DNA from: Sclerotinia nivalis
Lineage: Eukaryota; Ascomycota; Leotiomycetes; Helotiales; Sclerotiniaceae
Assembly (NCBI GenBank): GCA_029531795.1
Contig: JAPEIS010000014.1
Span: 496,001-560,000 of the forward strand
Reading direction: 5' to 3'
Length of the DNA: 64,000 nucleotides
Shown one piece after another: positions 20,812 through 32,347 of this stretch (within the stretch, counting starts at the first letter, position 1; every line of letters starts with the position of its first letter). The position numbers and the translations under genes are program-made. The notes below the pieces were generated by a model. The model did not search any database, was not told the DNA's origin, and worked only from the letters and a program-made list of their open reading frames with translations.

Positions 20812-22911
20812 GGGCAGGATCGCGAAGTATCTCTCACCATGAACTTCGAAAGCAACGCAGAAGTCAAGAAGCAACAACATATATAGTATCATCAATAAAG
20901 TAAAGCCCCCCGGAAGAGACCAATTTTCATTCCTCAACCTCTTCACACAATCCATTTCATACGTCGGTTTCGCCTAAACTGACACATGAGACTCCTATCT
21001 CGGAAGCCTATAATTCAATATCTCACTACCAGCCTCATCGCAATCAACCACAAATCTCTCTTCCAGCTTATCATTGTTCACTATTCCATTCAATATGACC
21101 TTAACAATTCCTTGGAATACTGTGAAATCTTTTACGGAAGTAATGGCACTATTGTATATCATATCCGAGTACATGGGTTCGGGGGCCCATATTTCTACGC
21201 CGTATTTTGGCCCTCTATCTTCGAAAGTTTTCTCTCACAACTTTTCTCCGTTCCCCTCACTATACTTCCTCTTCCTCCTTCCTTCTCCTTCATAGTATTC
21301 GTCTCTGCTGCGGCTCTTCGAATAACACGACGCACGAGCTCTGTTGAAACTTTGGCGGGGCAGCCCGGAATTATGGGGGAGTGGTAACAGGGGTCTACGT
21401 GAGGATTTGTCCGAGGGAATTTATGGGAAAGGTATAGGAAAATTGCCATTGGTTTGCTGCGTATCGCATTTTCCAATTCCTGCGATCAGGAATTCAATTC
21501 CCACGGTATGATATACGACAAAAGTTGCGTTTGCTAGGCGTAATGTATAGGAAAAAGGTACAAATAGGAGAAAGCACACGAGAGAATACAAATTCTGTTG
21601 CACATCGCATTTTCCGTGTAATAAATTACTTACTTATACTACGATTTCCATGCAACAAAACTTAAGTTTCAAGTAGGAAGATAGAAGGGAAGCTACGATT
21701 ACCGAGTAGTTGAGAAAACTGGGACAAGAGGTTTAAAAGAGAACTATGAAGGACTATGAAAGGGACCCCGTATCATTTACTATTACTATACAGATAGGGG
21801 TAGTTTCCTTCAGAAGTATCAAGATCAGCTAGCTGTATTTGAACCAGTGCAACTTCGACCTCGATATTAACTTCAAGCAACAACTTCATCGTGCCTTTTT
21901 GTGTGCATCAATTCTGGCATATATCTGCATCATCGGAAGTGGGATAGTACCAAGAAGATCAGGGGTGCACGCTCCCATGGGGCGGTCTTTGTGAATTTAG
22001 TTCTCACAAGTAAAACATATCAAAAACCAAACCACGAACAAGCAGTGGACAAACGTCGCTTAGTCATGCACAGAGTATTACACGTGATGTTTCGGGACCG
22101 AAATGTTTCGTTCTCACTAATGATGTTGCGCGTTTGTGTACGCGTACAATAACTATCCCTAAAGACAGGAGGGACCATTGATCTTTCCAATTTTGGATCA
22201 TGCATCTACGCACGAATGAAGTAGGTCACTAAGAGCATGACCGAAACCTCCGAGTTTTCAAGGAACATCTTCTTTCACTACACATACCATCGTGCAATTA
22301 TCGATATAGAAATGACTCCGGATACAAAGTTGACTTTGAAAAGGAGGAAAAATTAACATGTAACTTTCTCGAGGAAAATACTGAATGTTTGAACTGATAC
22401 TCGATTTTGAAATGGTATGCATATTCGATGTGTGGTTCGAGTGGATCATGCTTGAAACGTTCTGCATGCGTTCTGGAATCTGTATGTGCGAAACTATCTA
22501 GTCATCTCAAAAAAATTTCGCAATCTGTTTTTGGCTTTTGACTGGATGAACAGTGTTCCCAGCTCAATGCTGCACCTAATGTCATCCCGTGTTCTAAAAG
22601 TATGGGGCATCGAAGTGGCGGTAGACATGTGCCGAACGCATCTTCAACGGCATAGACATTTATGGAGACATTTTTGGTCCCCTTATTGTGGCTCTGGTAC
22701 TGCCTTACGCGCATATTTGATACCTTATCCGGCGGCAGCTTGAGAAGTGTCGAAACGCATCTTGAACGGCATAGATATTTGTGGTTCCCTTTTAATTTGA
22801 CGCGCATACAATGGCTTAGATGCTGCCTTACCCGTAGATCTGATTACTTATTCGCAGCAGTGAGCTTGATACAATACGTTCGGCACCGAGTATTTCGTAG
22901 GGTACAGGTAA
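20812..22911. other. Long gene-free region with imperfect tandem repeat
   Basis: No convincing gene in 2.1 kb; open frames here are short and lack domains. The notable structure is an imperfect tandem duplication at 22629-22870. Confidence 0.5.
22629..22870 (+). repeat. Imperfect tandem duplication, unit about 119-123 bp
   Basis: AACGCATCTTCAACGGCATA at 22635 recurs as AACGCATCTTGAACGGCATA at 22754. TGCCTTACGCG at 22701 recurs as TGCCTTACCCG at 22824, and GCAGCTTGA near 22735 as GTGAGCTTGA near 22860. The left end GTGCCGAACG also has an inverse CGTTCGGCAC near 22880. Confidence 0.6.
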
Positions 22912-22941
22912 GTGGAATTGTTTGGGCCTCATTCGAGTGAA

Positions 22942-22947
22942 TATAAA
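22942..22947 (+). promoter_or_regulatory. TATA box of carboxylesterase gene
   Basis: TATAAA in GTGAATATAAAGCA, about 76 bp before the chosen ATG at 23023. Confidence 0.5.
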
Positions 22948-23022
22948 GCAACATGCTTCATTCCCTTCAGAAGTTTTCTCCTCACTCACAAATTACTCTT
23001 CTACAATTCACATTCTTTCAAC

Positions 23023-24633
23023 ATGAAGCAGTTTACATCTCAAGTTCTCGGCGCTGCCGCCCTCGCTCATAGCGCCTCAGCACAGCTTTACAACCAAGTA
23101 ATTCACACTAACTATGGACCTGTTCAAGGTATTCCAGCCTTTAATTCTTCTCCCAATGGCAACATTTCAAATTGGGAAGATATTACTGTATGGAAAGGTA
23201 TTCCATATGGTGCCGATACATCTGGTGAGAATCGTTGGACAGCTCCAAAAAATGCAACGCCGTGGAAAACAACCTTTCAAGCGAACAAGATGGGACCTCT
23301 TTGTGGACCAGCTAATCCGGCTACAACCGGCGGTACTGTTAGCGAAGACTGCTTGAACCTTAACATCTGGACAAATGGCAAATCTACAAATGCTAAGCTA
23401 CCAGTTGTTCTCTGGTCTTTCCCTGCAGGTGGTGCTGCCGATCAACCTTTGTTTGATGGTGCTGGAATGGCATCTCAAGGCATTGTTTTCGTCAATTATA
23501 ACTATCGTATCAGTGCACTTGGATGGCTTTCAACTCCAGAACTTTCGGAGGAAATGTACAAAGCTACCGGATCTAACAGCTCTGGAAATTGGGGTCAACT
23601 TGATCAATTCCACGCTTTGGAGTGGGTTCATGCAAACATTGCGGCATTCGGTGGTGATCCTGACCACATTACCGTCATGGGTCAATCCGCCGGTTCAGCT
23701 GCCGTCTATCACTTCGTGAATAGCCCTTTGACAAAAGGGCTCATCGTTGGAGCCATCGCCGAATCAGGAACTCGTGATCCATACGATCCTGAAGCTCTTA
23801 CTCTTGCCGAAAACTACCGCAATCAATCTTATGCTCTCGAATCCGGCTTGAAGTATATGGCTTCGCAGAATGTTAGCACCATTGCCGAAATGCGAGCTCT
23901 TCCTCTCGCCGATCTCGAAGAACCACTTTTCGGATCCACCTTCTCCGACAACTTTGGGAATGTACTTGATGGCTACGCTATCCCCGCCAAATATATCGAA
24001 ACACTTGCGACCGGTCCCGCAAACGATGTTCCCTACATTACCGGAAATACCAGAGATGAATCCGGAGCAGCTACAAGCACAAACCTTACAGTTTCCGAAT
24101 ACGAAGCTGCTATTGAAGCCCAATATGGCCCTTACAATCTCTCATCCACCTTCCTAAAACTCTATCCAGGCGAAAATTCTTCCCAAGCCTCCATGGCATA
24201 CAATGCACACTGGCGCGACACTTCCCGTATCTCCAGCTGGTCCTTCGCAAATCGCTGGTCCGTAAAATCTAGGTCGCCTATCTGGACATATTACTGGAAT
24301 CATGCTCCTCCAGGACAATCTCAAGGCGCGTACCATGAATCGGAAATTAACTATGTTCTTAACAATCTCTATGGAACGGATAAACCATGGGAAGCGGTCG
24401 ATTATGAAATTGCGCTGAAAATGAATGGATATTGGGCTAACTTTGCCAAAACGGGTAATCCTAATATGGGGGGTTCTTATAAGGAAGATGGTGCCTTGCC
24501 GATGTGGAATGAGAATTCGGAGACGGATATGGTGACTTTGGAAGTGGGCGATGGGTTTGCTGAGGTTCCGATCGGGAGTGCGGAGCAGGTTGAGGCAATT
24601 ACCGAGTATTTTTCTTTTCAGAATCCGGTTTAA
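23023..24633 (+). CDS. Secreted type-B carboxylesterase/lipase
   Basis: Single exon, 536 aa from ATG 23023. The start is chosen because MKQFTSQVLGAAALAHSASA is a clear signal peptide; an in-frame ATG at 22912 would bury it and overlaps the TATA box. Alpha/beta-hydrolase features are VWKGIPYG, SEDCLNLNIW, the nucleophile elbow VMGQSAGSAAVY (Ser about 222), the acid region NTRDESGAAT and the catalytic-His region GAYHESEINYVL. Multiple N-glycosylation sequons are present. The enzyme is expected to hydrolyse ester bonds of lipids or xenobiotics outside the cell; the substrate is unknown. A TATAAA lies 76 bp upstream. Confidence 0.93.
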   Translation: MKQFTSQVLGAAALAHSASAQLYNQVIHTNYGPVQGIPAFNSSPNGNISNWEDITVWKGIPYGADTSGENRWTAPKNATPWKTTFQANKMGPLCGPANPATTGGTVSEDCLNLNIWTNGKSTNAKLPVVLWSFPAGGAADQPLFDGAGMASQGIVFVNYNYRISALGWLSTPELSEEMYKATGSNSSGNWGQLDQFHALEWVHANIAAFGGDPDHITVMGQSAGSAAVYHFVNSPLTKGLIVGAIAESGTRDPYDPEALTLAENYRNQSYALESGLKYMASQNVSTIAEMRALPLADLEEPLFGSTFSDNFGNVLDGYAIPAKYIETLATGPANDVPYITGNTRDESGAATSTNLTVSEYEAAIEAQYGPYNLSSTFLKLYPGENSSQASMAYNAHWRDTSRISSWSFANRWSVKSRSPIWTYYWNHAPPGQSQGAYHESEINYVLNNLYGTDKPWEAVDYEIALKMNGYWANFAKTGNPNMGGSYKEDGALPMWNENSETDMVTLEVGDGFAEVPIGSAEQVEAITEYFSFQNPV

Positions 24634-25329
24634 ATGCATTGGTGGCATGGTTGAGATGATGGAGGTGGGTGATCAGGGCGGGTGGTCTAGATAGGTGATT
24701 TTGAGGGATACTTTCTGTACATATGTATATTAGAAAAGCAAAAGCTAGTCGGCTACCTAGTGGGCGATTCTTTTTTTATTTATGTATATATATAATTATT
24801 CAATGCAATTCGATATGAGATACAATTGTACTCATATCTCAAACTCGCCTTTCCTGACATGCCACTATACTGTCCATGCATCGAAATCTCTAAAAAAAAA
24901 CGGCTAGTTAATACGCAAACGTCTCTTCTGAATTTTCATTGAAATGATTTAGGACATTTAGTTTCAAATTTCATCTCATCTCATATCATATCATATATTA
25001 GATCCTTTTAATTATATGACATGAGCTATGAATAATACTATCGAAAGTTCCACCAAAAACGCCATTTAAAACTCCACTGAATTGAATAATTGGTTTCTCT
25101 CGGCCTATATCGCGCCTCTTGTAACAAGAAAAACAATAATGAAATCACTTTCTTTTCCTCTTCCTCAAAATACTGCGCACCAAACCCTTCAAACATCCAA
25201 ACTCTTACGCTCCATCTTCCTTCTCTTCCTCTACCTCTACATTTCCACTCCCTCCATCCCCCTGAACCACATGCATACTGCTCCCCCAACTCCACTCATT
25301 TGTAGGACTTGAATGTGTAGAAAATATAC

Positions 25330-25381
25330 AATACATCCAATACATCCAATACATTCAATACATCCAATACATCCAATACAT
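25330..25381 (+). repeat. Minisatellite, unit AATACATCC, about 5.7 copies
   Basis: Copies are perfect except one C-to-T change (AATACATTC) in the third. Confidence 0.85.
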
Positions 25382-25480
25382 AAATCCAACCCAAACATCC
25401 AACCAACCTCCCAAAATACCCGCTCCCAGCATCCTCTCCTCTCTTCAATACCCTCTTCAACACCTTCTTCAACACGCTAA

Positions 25481-25498
25481 CCCCCCCCCCCCCCCCCC
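25481..25498 (+). repeat. C homopolymer of 18 nt
   Basis: Uninterrupted C run in intergenic DNA. Its length should be treated with caution, as such runs are often mis-sequenced. Confidence 0.8.
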
Positions 25499-26459
25499 AT
25501 CCAACACTATCAATATCCACCAATATCCCATTATTTCCATTTCCCCTCCCCTCCCCCTATCCGTCCCACTATCCCTCCCACTATCCAAATCCCTCACACT
25601 AAAACTTAAAATCCCATCTCCAATTCTTCAATCCACCTATAATATACATCCCAGACCTCATCAAAATATCTCGCTTACCCACCTGTTATCCTCCCTTTCT
25701 TTAATTCTCCTACTAAAATCTATGTTCATCCCCCTGTACACCAGGATCACCAGGTGCATCAAACTCCGTCAACAACATCCACCATTTCCCCAATACACGC
25801 ATGATTTTTTATCGGCCTTATAATCCTCAGTTCTATTGTTCCCTTTCCCTTCCTTTCCCTTCCCTTCTCATTTCATTTTGTCCTTTTTTCCTCCCCCTCA
25901 TATCAATATCAATATAAAGCATACTCAAAAAAAAAAGAAATTCCGAACTTAAAGTTATAAAATTTCCTTATTTCATCTCATCATTTCACGGCAAGAAAAA
26001 AAGTACCAAGGAAATTGAAGAATTATATTATTCAACATTTATCAGATAGGATTCTAGCTGTACCTATCTACCTACCTACCTAGGTAGATAAAATATAAAT
26101 CATGTAATGGAATGGAAGTTGAGATGATATTTCGGATAAACTACTAGTATCTTGTTATGAAACCATTTCTTTAATCCATCCATATAAAACAATTAAAAAC
26201 AAAACAAAACTCCTATTTATCGGAATGGATCCTGTTCTTAAAAAACAACAGACTTTAATTTTTAGAATTTAGAACCTGGAAGTTCGATGAAATATTATCG
26301 GGTATCTTTGGTGCATAAACCGTAAACACACAACCAAACGCCAATCCACACCTGACCTTAATGACCATTCGACCTATCTTCCCCCTTCCCTAAATCCGCC
26401 CTTCATACTCCGAAACATTGCTCATCCTCATGTCATATATGCTCCGGTCCTCCAAAATT

Positions 26460-27974
26460 TCACTTTTCATCCTCTTCTTCCTTTTCTTCCTTTACAATTT
26501 TGTCTTTCGTATCTTCACGCTCTAAAGCTTCTATCCTATCCATCACCACAAGTTCACCATTTTCTCCCCAACCCGAATTACTTCGACTTAACCTTCCCGT
26601 GGAACTTGTAGGATCTCGTGGACTAGCCAAAGGGCTTCCTGGAACAACAATACCACCGATACTTCCAGAGATACTATCATTCCTACCATGTCCTAATAAT
26701 CCACTCTTCATACTTCCACCATCATTTGCCAAAGATTGTTTATTGGCGTAATAACTATTTCTTTCACTTGGTAAAGCCGGAGCTACACCGGTCGAGGAAT
26801 AAATGCTAGCTCTCTCATTGGCGATAGGACGTGGTTGATATAGACCAGTTGGAGATGTAATTGGAGCACCATCAATTGTAGCACTCAAAACACTCAATGG
26901 AAGACTTTCCCGACTACCACCAAATACCGAAGATGGGGCCAAAGCACGAACAGATGCATCAGTATCCATAGATCTTCTACGTCTGCGCTTAGAAGATGAA
27001 GCCAGGGTCAAGATAGATGCGTTATCTGTGAGAAGATTGTTTGCTGTAGCTGTGTTGTATGTTGCAGGGTGTCCACCACTACCTTGTGGGGCCAAATGTG
27101 CAGGTAAGGCTGTCGCTGGTGGGGAGGTAGGAAATTGATGCGTGAATTGAATGCCTTGTGTATTATTCGAGGCATGATTATGCGAAACAGTGGCTCCGGG
27201 AGCTCCAGCAGAATGAATAGTCGTAAGAGTTGTAGTTAAAGATCTAACAGATGGAGCTGGAGAAGAAAATGTACTATCAGCACCTCTACCAGTACTGACC
27301 CCGCATCCGATCGTAGCATTTGTAGCTTCCCCGGAAGATGGTGCATGAGAGGCTGCTATATCCGATCGTGCAATATCATGTTCCTCACCCGTTGTAGGGG
27401 CTACTGATTTGTTTCCAATTGTTGGTGGTGCATGTCCATCTTCGGAATATTGAGTTGATCTTCGACTTCTTTCTAATGATGACATGCTGACCGAGTTTCC
27501 GGTTGGGCCGGTTGAAAATGACAAATGTCGATTGCCAGAAGCAGAAGCAGGCGCAGTAGCATTACCATTGATGCGACCAGATTCGGGGTATGGGTTGTTA
27601 TTCTTTGAAGGAGATTGTTTCTTGAAACTCGCCTTCGAATTTTGATTTCGTTTCGGATTAGTGGCTTGGTTGGAATCTGCAGTTGAAGAGCCACTTTTGA
27701 AATTGGTGAATTTCTTCATCCATGTTGAAAATGGTCTGCGACGTCCTCCTACTCGATCTGAACGATCTGGCATAACGATTAGTATTTGATAACGGTTTAG
27801 AAATGAGATCAGGTAAGAGTGGGAGGATATAATGATTCACGACCGACTAAAAGTATGATTGTGACAAATGGATTACTTGGTTGACAAGGTAAAAGGAATT
27901 GCAGTGTGTCTCATACCATGTGGTTGTAAATTTGGAGGAGATTGTTGTTGCTGTGCTAACTCCGTTGCTGCCAT
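26460..27974 (-). CDS. Conserved fungal low-complexity protein (often labelled polycystin-like), function unknown
   Basis: Two exons: 27974-27917 and 27766-26460, with a 150-bp intron, about 454 aa. The splice joins LQPH to DRSDRVGGRRRPFSTWMKKF and supplies a new start MAATELAQQQQSPPN. The protein is Ser/Thr/Ala-rich and largely disordered, with a basic patch SSKRRRRRSMDTDASVRALA, a conserved-looking block ASSVFGGSRESLPLSVLSAT-like near the middle, and an acidic tail. There are no membrane segments, so the database label polycystin cation channel that I associate with similar fungal proteins is not supported by this sequence. Phospho-regulated scaffold or signalling roles are possible but unproven. 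A minisatellite lies just upstream. Confidence 0.7.
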
Positions 27975-29010
27975 TGTGAGAAACTTCGGTGGTTGGCTTA
28001 GCTTGAGGCGGTGTTATGCGGAGAAGGGATAGAGAGAGTAAAAATGAGTAAAAAGTTGAAATTTGGGGAATGGATGGGAGGTATTTGATTGTAAAAGCTT
28101 CCAAATGGTCGGTTTGTCGGGTTTGATGATGTATCTCGGTATTTCTCTTTGCTTTGCTTGGTTTGCTTGGTTTGCTTGGTTTGCTTGCTCTGCTTGCTCT
28201 GCTTGCTTTGCTTGCCCTGCTTGCTTTGCTTGCTCTGCTTGCTTTGCCTTCTCTTTAGCAGATAGATAAGGAAAGAAACAAGAAACAAGAAAGAAGAAAT
28301 AGTGATATATGTATAAAAGACAGAAATTCTCTTTTGAAATAAAAAGAACGAATTAATGATTCAAATATATTTTTGATACTTTATTTCGTATTATAATGGT
28401 AAAAGGGAAAGGAAAAAGGAACAAGAAAAACGGTTCAGATGATGATGATGAATCGATCTCGATAGAAATTGCCACTCTAATCTAAAAACCCTTGATGCTT
28501 TTTTGATGCTTGATTGATTGATTGAATCAGATTATAAGCTTACCCTTCCTAACCTACATGAGCCGCAGCTTACCCTTCGGATGATTCGCGTCTAAACCTC
28601 CGATCATCCCATTGCTTTGTATGGATTAGGTAATCCAACTAATTAATTTTTGATCTAGTGTAAAATCATGTGATTCGTGATCGGATTTCTGGTTTGATGT
28701 TTTCTTGAACTTATGCTTGAACATCAAAACCTAAAGTTGTGCACTCCACTGATATATCTGATCCATTGTGGTCGTGATAGCTTTCACCATCTTTGGGATT
28801 AGAAAGGTATCATTGTCGTTGATCTTTTTTCATTACATTGAATTTATTTCCCAAGTCCTAGATTTCATCATTCCTATGAATTTGCTGGAGAGCTCTTGCT
28901 CATTTTGCTCCTTCCTACAGAGCAATATGGTTTGAACCCGCAATAAAGGTAGAATCAAATCTGCCCAGTCTTGTGTACCTAGATTCGATCATCCTCTCAT
29001 TGCTTTCATT
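27975..29010. other. Divergent upstream region with 9-bp minisatellite
   Basis: Holds the promoters of the low-complexity protein gene (minus) and the MLH3-like gene (plus). The only strong structure is the TTTGCTTGG/TCTGCTTGC tandem repeat. Confidence 0.5.
28149..28255 (+). repeat. Minisatellite of TTTGCTTGG-type units
   Basis: About eleven to twelve 9-10-bp units drifting from TTTGCTTGG to TCTGCTTGC. On the minus strand one frame would read K-Q-S/T repeats, which is an artefact of the repeat rather than a protein. Confidence 0.8.
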
Positions 29011-31971
29011 ATGTCTATACAGCCATTACCTTCGGATGTAATAGCACAAATCAAATCTTCTTCCACCATTACCAGCCTCAATGGGGTTATTTTTGAGCTC
29101 GTTAAGAATTGTTTGGATGCTAGTTGCTCCAAGATTGTAATTGAGGTAGACTTCAGTCGTGGAGGTTGTACAGTAGAGGACAATGGACTTGGGATATTGC
29201 CATCAGAGTTTGGTGAGAAGGGAGGTTTAGGAAAGCTCTATCGTATGTTGCCACACGCTTTCTAATGGTGTTAGAAGTGTAACTCACAGAAGCTAGATTC
29301 ATCAAAGTTAAATACTTCGAATCCAACTCATGGCGGACATGGAACGTTTATTGCCTCATTATCTGCTTTATCTTTACTCTCAATTACTTCGCATCATCAC
29401 TTGCATCGCTCGCACAATTCAATAAGTATGCACAGATCCGAAGTTGTGTCACGTCAAACTCCAGCTCCTGTTCAATATCATCTTACTTCTTTCGAATATG
29501 GCACACGTGTTACTGTACGAAATTTATTCGGTAGTATGCCAGTACGCGTCAAGCAGAGAGCAATCGTATCCGAGCAACGTCAGGCTAATGCTAAACTATG
29601 GGATGGTTTACGCAAAGATATTGTCTCATTGTTACTCGCATGGCCCAGAGATGTTTCGGTGTCTATAAGTGAAGATGGTACAGACCAGAAAATGGCGATT
29701 CGAAGGTCTCACAAAACATCCGGATGGCGTCCAATTGGTAGTGTTGATTTATTCAACACTTGCAGTATACTTTTCAAGGCTTCATATATTGCAAGTGATG
29801 AAAAGTCGTCTTGGATCCCTGTCAGTGGCTCTACGTCAAGCTTAGCTGTCAATGGAGCGATTTCCCTGATCCCAAATGCAACCAAACATATCCAATTTCT
29901 AGCGTTTGGCATAGAACCCCTGATTTCTCAAGACAATTGCAATATTCTGTACGAAGATATCAATCGTTGGTTTCTCAATTCGTCGTTTGGAAATCAGGAG
30001 GAGACAAATGAACTTGATGAAATTGAATTGGAAAAAAGATCCAAAGACCGAAGGTATAAAGGTAACGGGTATACCAACAAAGAGCTCAAAGGAGGGAAGA
30101 AGAGTGTTGATCGATGGCCAATGTTCTATATCAATATCCACCAAATTGATCAAACGAAGCATTCGAGATTGCAGGTTGACGATGTGTTAAATGAGAAGAG
30201 GAATACTCTTGATAAAATCCTGGAACTTTTGCGGGCGATTGTTATAGAGTTCTTGACCAGGAATCATTTCCGACCTAAATTGGCTCGCGGGGATCGTACC
30301 AAACAAACCGCAACCACTGCTTCATCGACTAATCTAGAAAACGAAGCGCAAAATGGTCCTTGCAATACCGGCCAGTCCTACCGAGCTATCAGACCACACT
30401 CAACCACGTTGGAGCCTTTGAGTCATGATCATGGAAAACACAGTCAAAAAAGAGCAAAAGTTGACATGCTGGGAACGAATGTAAAACTTCCTTCTTTTCA
30501 TCAGTCGCATTCGGGATTTGACTCCCCATTTGATTCCTGGTCAAAAATCAAAGCCGGTACTAAACATACACATGAAACTTCTGCAGATACGACACAAAAT
30601 ACAAATAATACTTTGTTCGCGCAAGCTAGATCGACCGTAGAGTCTCAATCGATGACACCTTTAATTTCAAAGGCGGGAAAACTGATTCGATGTCCTTTTG
30701 AAGATAGTCAGGCACCAATTTCCAGATCCCAAACATCTACGAAGGGAAAAGAACCAGAAAAGAATGCAGATGAACTGGTGATATGGATCAATCCTATCAA
30801 CAAAGTCAAATCTCTAGTAAACAGAAGAACGGGTCTTGTGGTATCTGAAAAGAAAGACGACAGAAACAATGGAAAACTGCTCACCTCCAATGCATCCCGT
30901 CGTTTAACCACTGCCAGAAATCTCCATACAGGAGACAAGCGACCAAATGAATGGATTGACGACATCTTGAATAGATGGAAAAATCCAGTTTTCGCTACTG
31001 CTGAGCCTTCAATACCTCAAGTATCGATCGATGGTTTGGACCTGGAAACACAAGAAATCATACATGGCCGTCATCATCACTGCTCACAGATTGAAATCGA
31101 AAAGGCATTCAGGGAAACTTCATCAGGACTTCATGGACGCATCTCAAAAGATGCTCTGCGGAATGCCGAAATTGTCTCACAAGTGGACAAGAAATTCATT
31201 CTAGCTAATCTTCAAACGACATATGTGGTCGGTATTGAACCAAATACTCTTCTTGTGATCATAGATCAGCACGCAGCAGACGAACGAATTCGAATAGAAG
31301 CTCTTCTGTCAGAATTCCTTACACCACCCACAGTCTCAACTATTCCAGCTTCAACATCTGTATCAACTTCCCCGCTCGACAAACCTCTTGCTTTTGATGT
31401 TTCAACAAAAGACTCTCAACTCTTCCGTACCTACGCAAGCCACTTTTCTTACTGGGGTGTCATTTATTCTCTTTCTCCAACGGCTACCACCATCACCGTT
31501 CAATACCTTCCACCTCTCATAACCGCCAGGCTTGTCGTAAACCCCAACTTACTCATTCATATTCTTCGTACAGAGCTTTACTCATATCACGAGCATCCAA
31601 CATCGCATCCTACGATAACCCCTGCATCTACCTGGATTGAGAGGATTTCTCAAATTCCTAAGGGTATATTGGAGTTATTGAACAGTAGAGCTTGTAGAAG
31701 CGCGATCATGTTCAATGATGAGCTTGGTGTTGATGAGTGTAAGGAATTAGTCAAGAGGTTGGCGAATTGCAAATTTCCTTTCATGTGTGCACATGGGCGA
31801 GTGAGTATAGTACCATTGGGCGAAGTTGGAATGATATCGAGGGCCGGAGCGAACGGGAAAAATTGTTTACGAACAGCTATGTTGAATACAGATCAAAATG
31901 AAGAGAAGAGTGACGGACCATTTGGTGTTGAGTGGGGCAAATGGATGAAGAGACGTACCAACGAGAAGTGA
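29011..31971 (+). CDS. MLH3: MutL homologue MLH3
   Basis: Two exons, 29011-29242 and 29297-31971, about 968 aa. The 54-bp intron is placed so that GGLGKLY joins HSSKLNTSNPTHGGHG, restoring the GHKL ATP-lid region. N-terminal ATPase motifs: FELVKNCLDA (E29, N33, D36), VEDNGLGI, GGLGKL and GTRVTVRNLFG. The middle is a long disordered linker. The C-terminal endonuclease domain has the metal motif DQHAADERIRIE (about residue 733), ACRSAIMFND (about 875) and FPFMCAHGRVSIVPLG (about 908). MLH3 pairs with MLH1 in MutL-gamma, which nicks DNA for meiotic crossover formation and minor mismatch repair in the nucleus. The last motif is usually CxHGRP; here the proline is valine. PMS1-type assignment is less likely because of the DQHAADERI form and long linker. 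Confidence 0.9.
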
Positions 31972-32347
31972 AAGATATATACCATATGAGCATACAGACA
32001 AAGTGGAGATGTCTTCAAATCAAAAGTCTGGCCATCCATTTAACTTTTTGTTCTTTGTATGTTATTGGGCAAGCGGAAAGCACCAGTCATGCCGAAACGC
32101 GCTAGAAGAACTCACGGGCCAATCGAACGGTCTAACCTATTTAAGTCACCGCCTTGATGCATTCAGGGCTCAAAGCCTGTATTCAATTCGGTAAACCCTA
32201 ATATTGGAATTCTGCTGATTTATAGACTAATTAGGTTTAGGCGTTCAGTTGGCCCGTGAGTTTTCTAAGGCTAAGACGCGTTCGAAGCTATAACTGACGC
32301 GAACTTTCAGACAGATTTCCATCCTCCAATTATTCAACAATCACGAA
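31972..32347. other. Intergenic region
   Basis: 376 bp between MLH3 and the BTB-like gene. Nothing notable beyond promoter-like AT/CT tracts. Confidence 0.5.

Larger units (their letters stand above)
24634..26459. other. Pyrimidine-rich intergenic region with several simple repeats
   Basis: 1.8 kb without a gene. The plus strand is strongly C/T-rich from about 25140 to 25880. It holds a 9-bp minisatellite (25330-25381), an 18-nt C homopolymer (25481-25498) and CTAC/CCTA repeats near 26060-26085. Confidence 0.55.

Noticed and set aside
26460..27974. Polycystin-like cation channel
   Set aside because: No membrane-spanning segments are present; the label sometimes attached to such proteins does not fit the sequence.
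28149..28255. Possible CRISPR-like array
   Set aside because: Units are contiguous 9-10-bp repeats without spacers in a eukaryotic genome.
27998..28288. ORF with KQSKQSK repeats
   Set aside because: Translation of a minisatellite in the 5' flank; the conserved gene starts at 27974 with its own exon.
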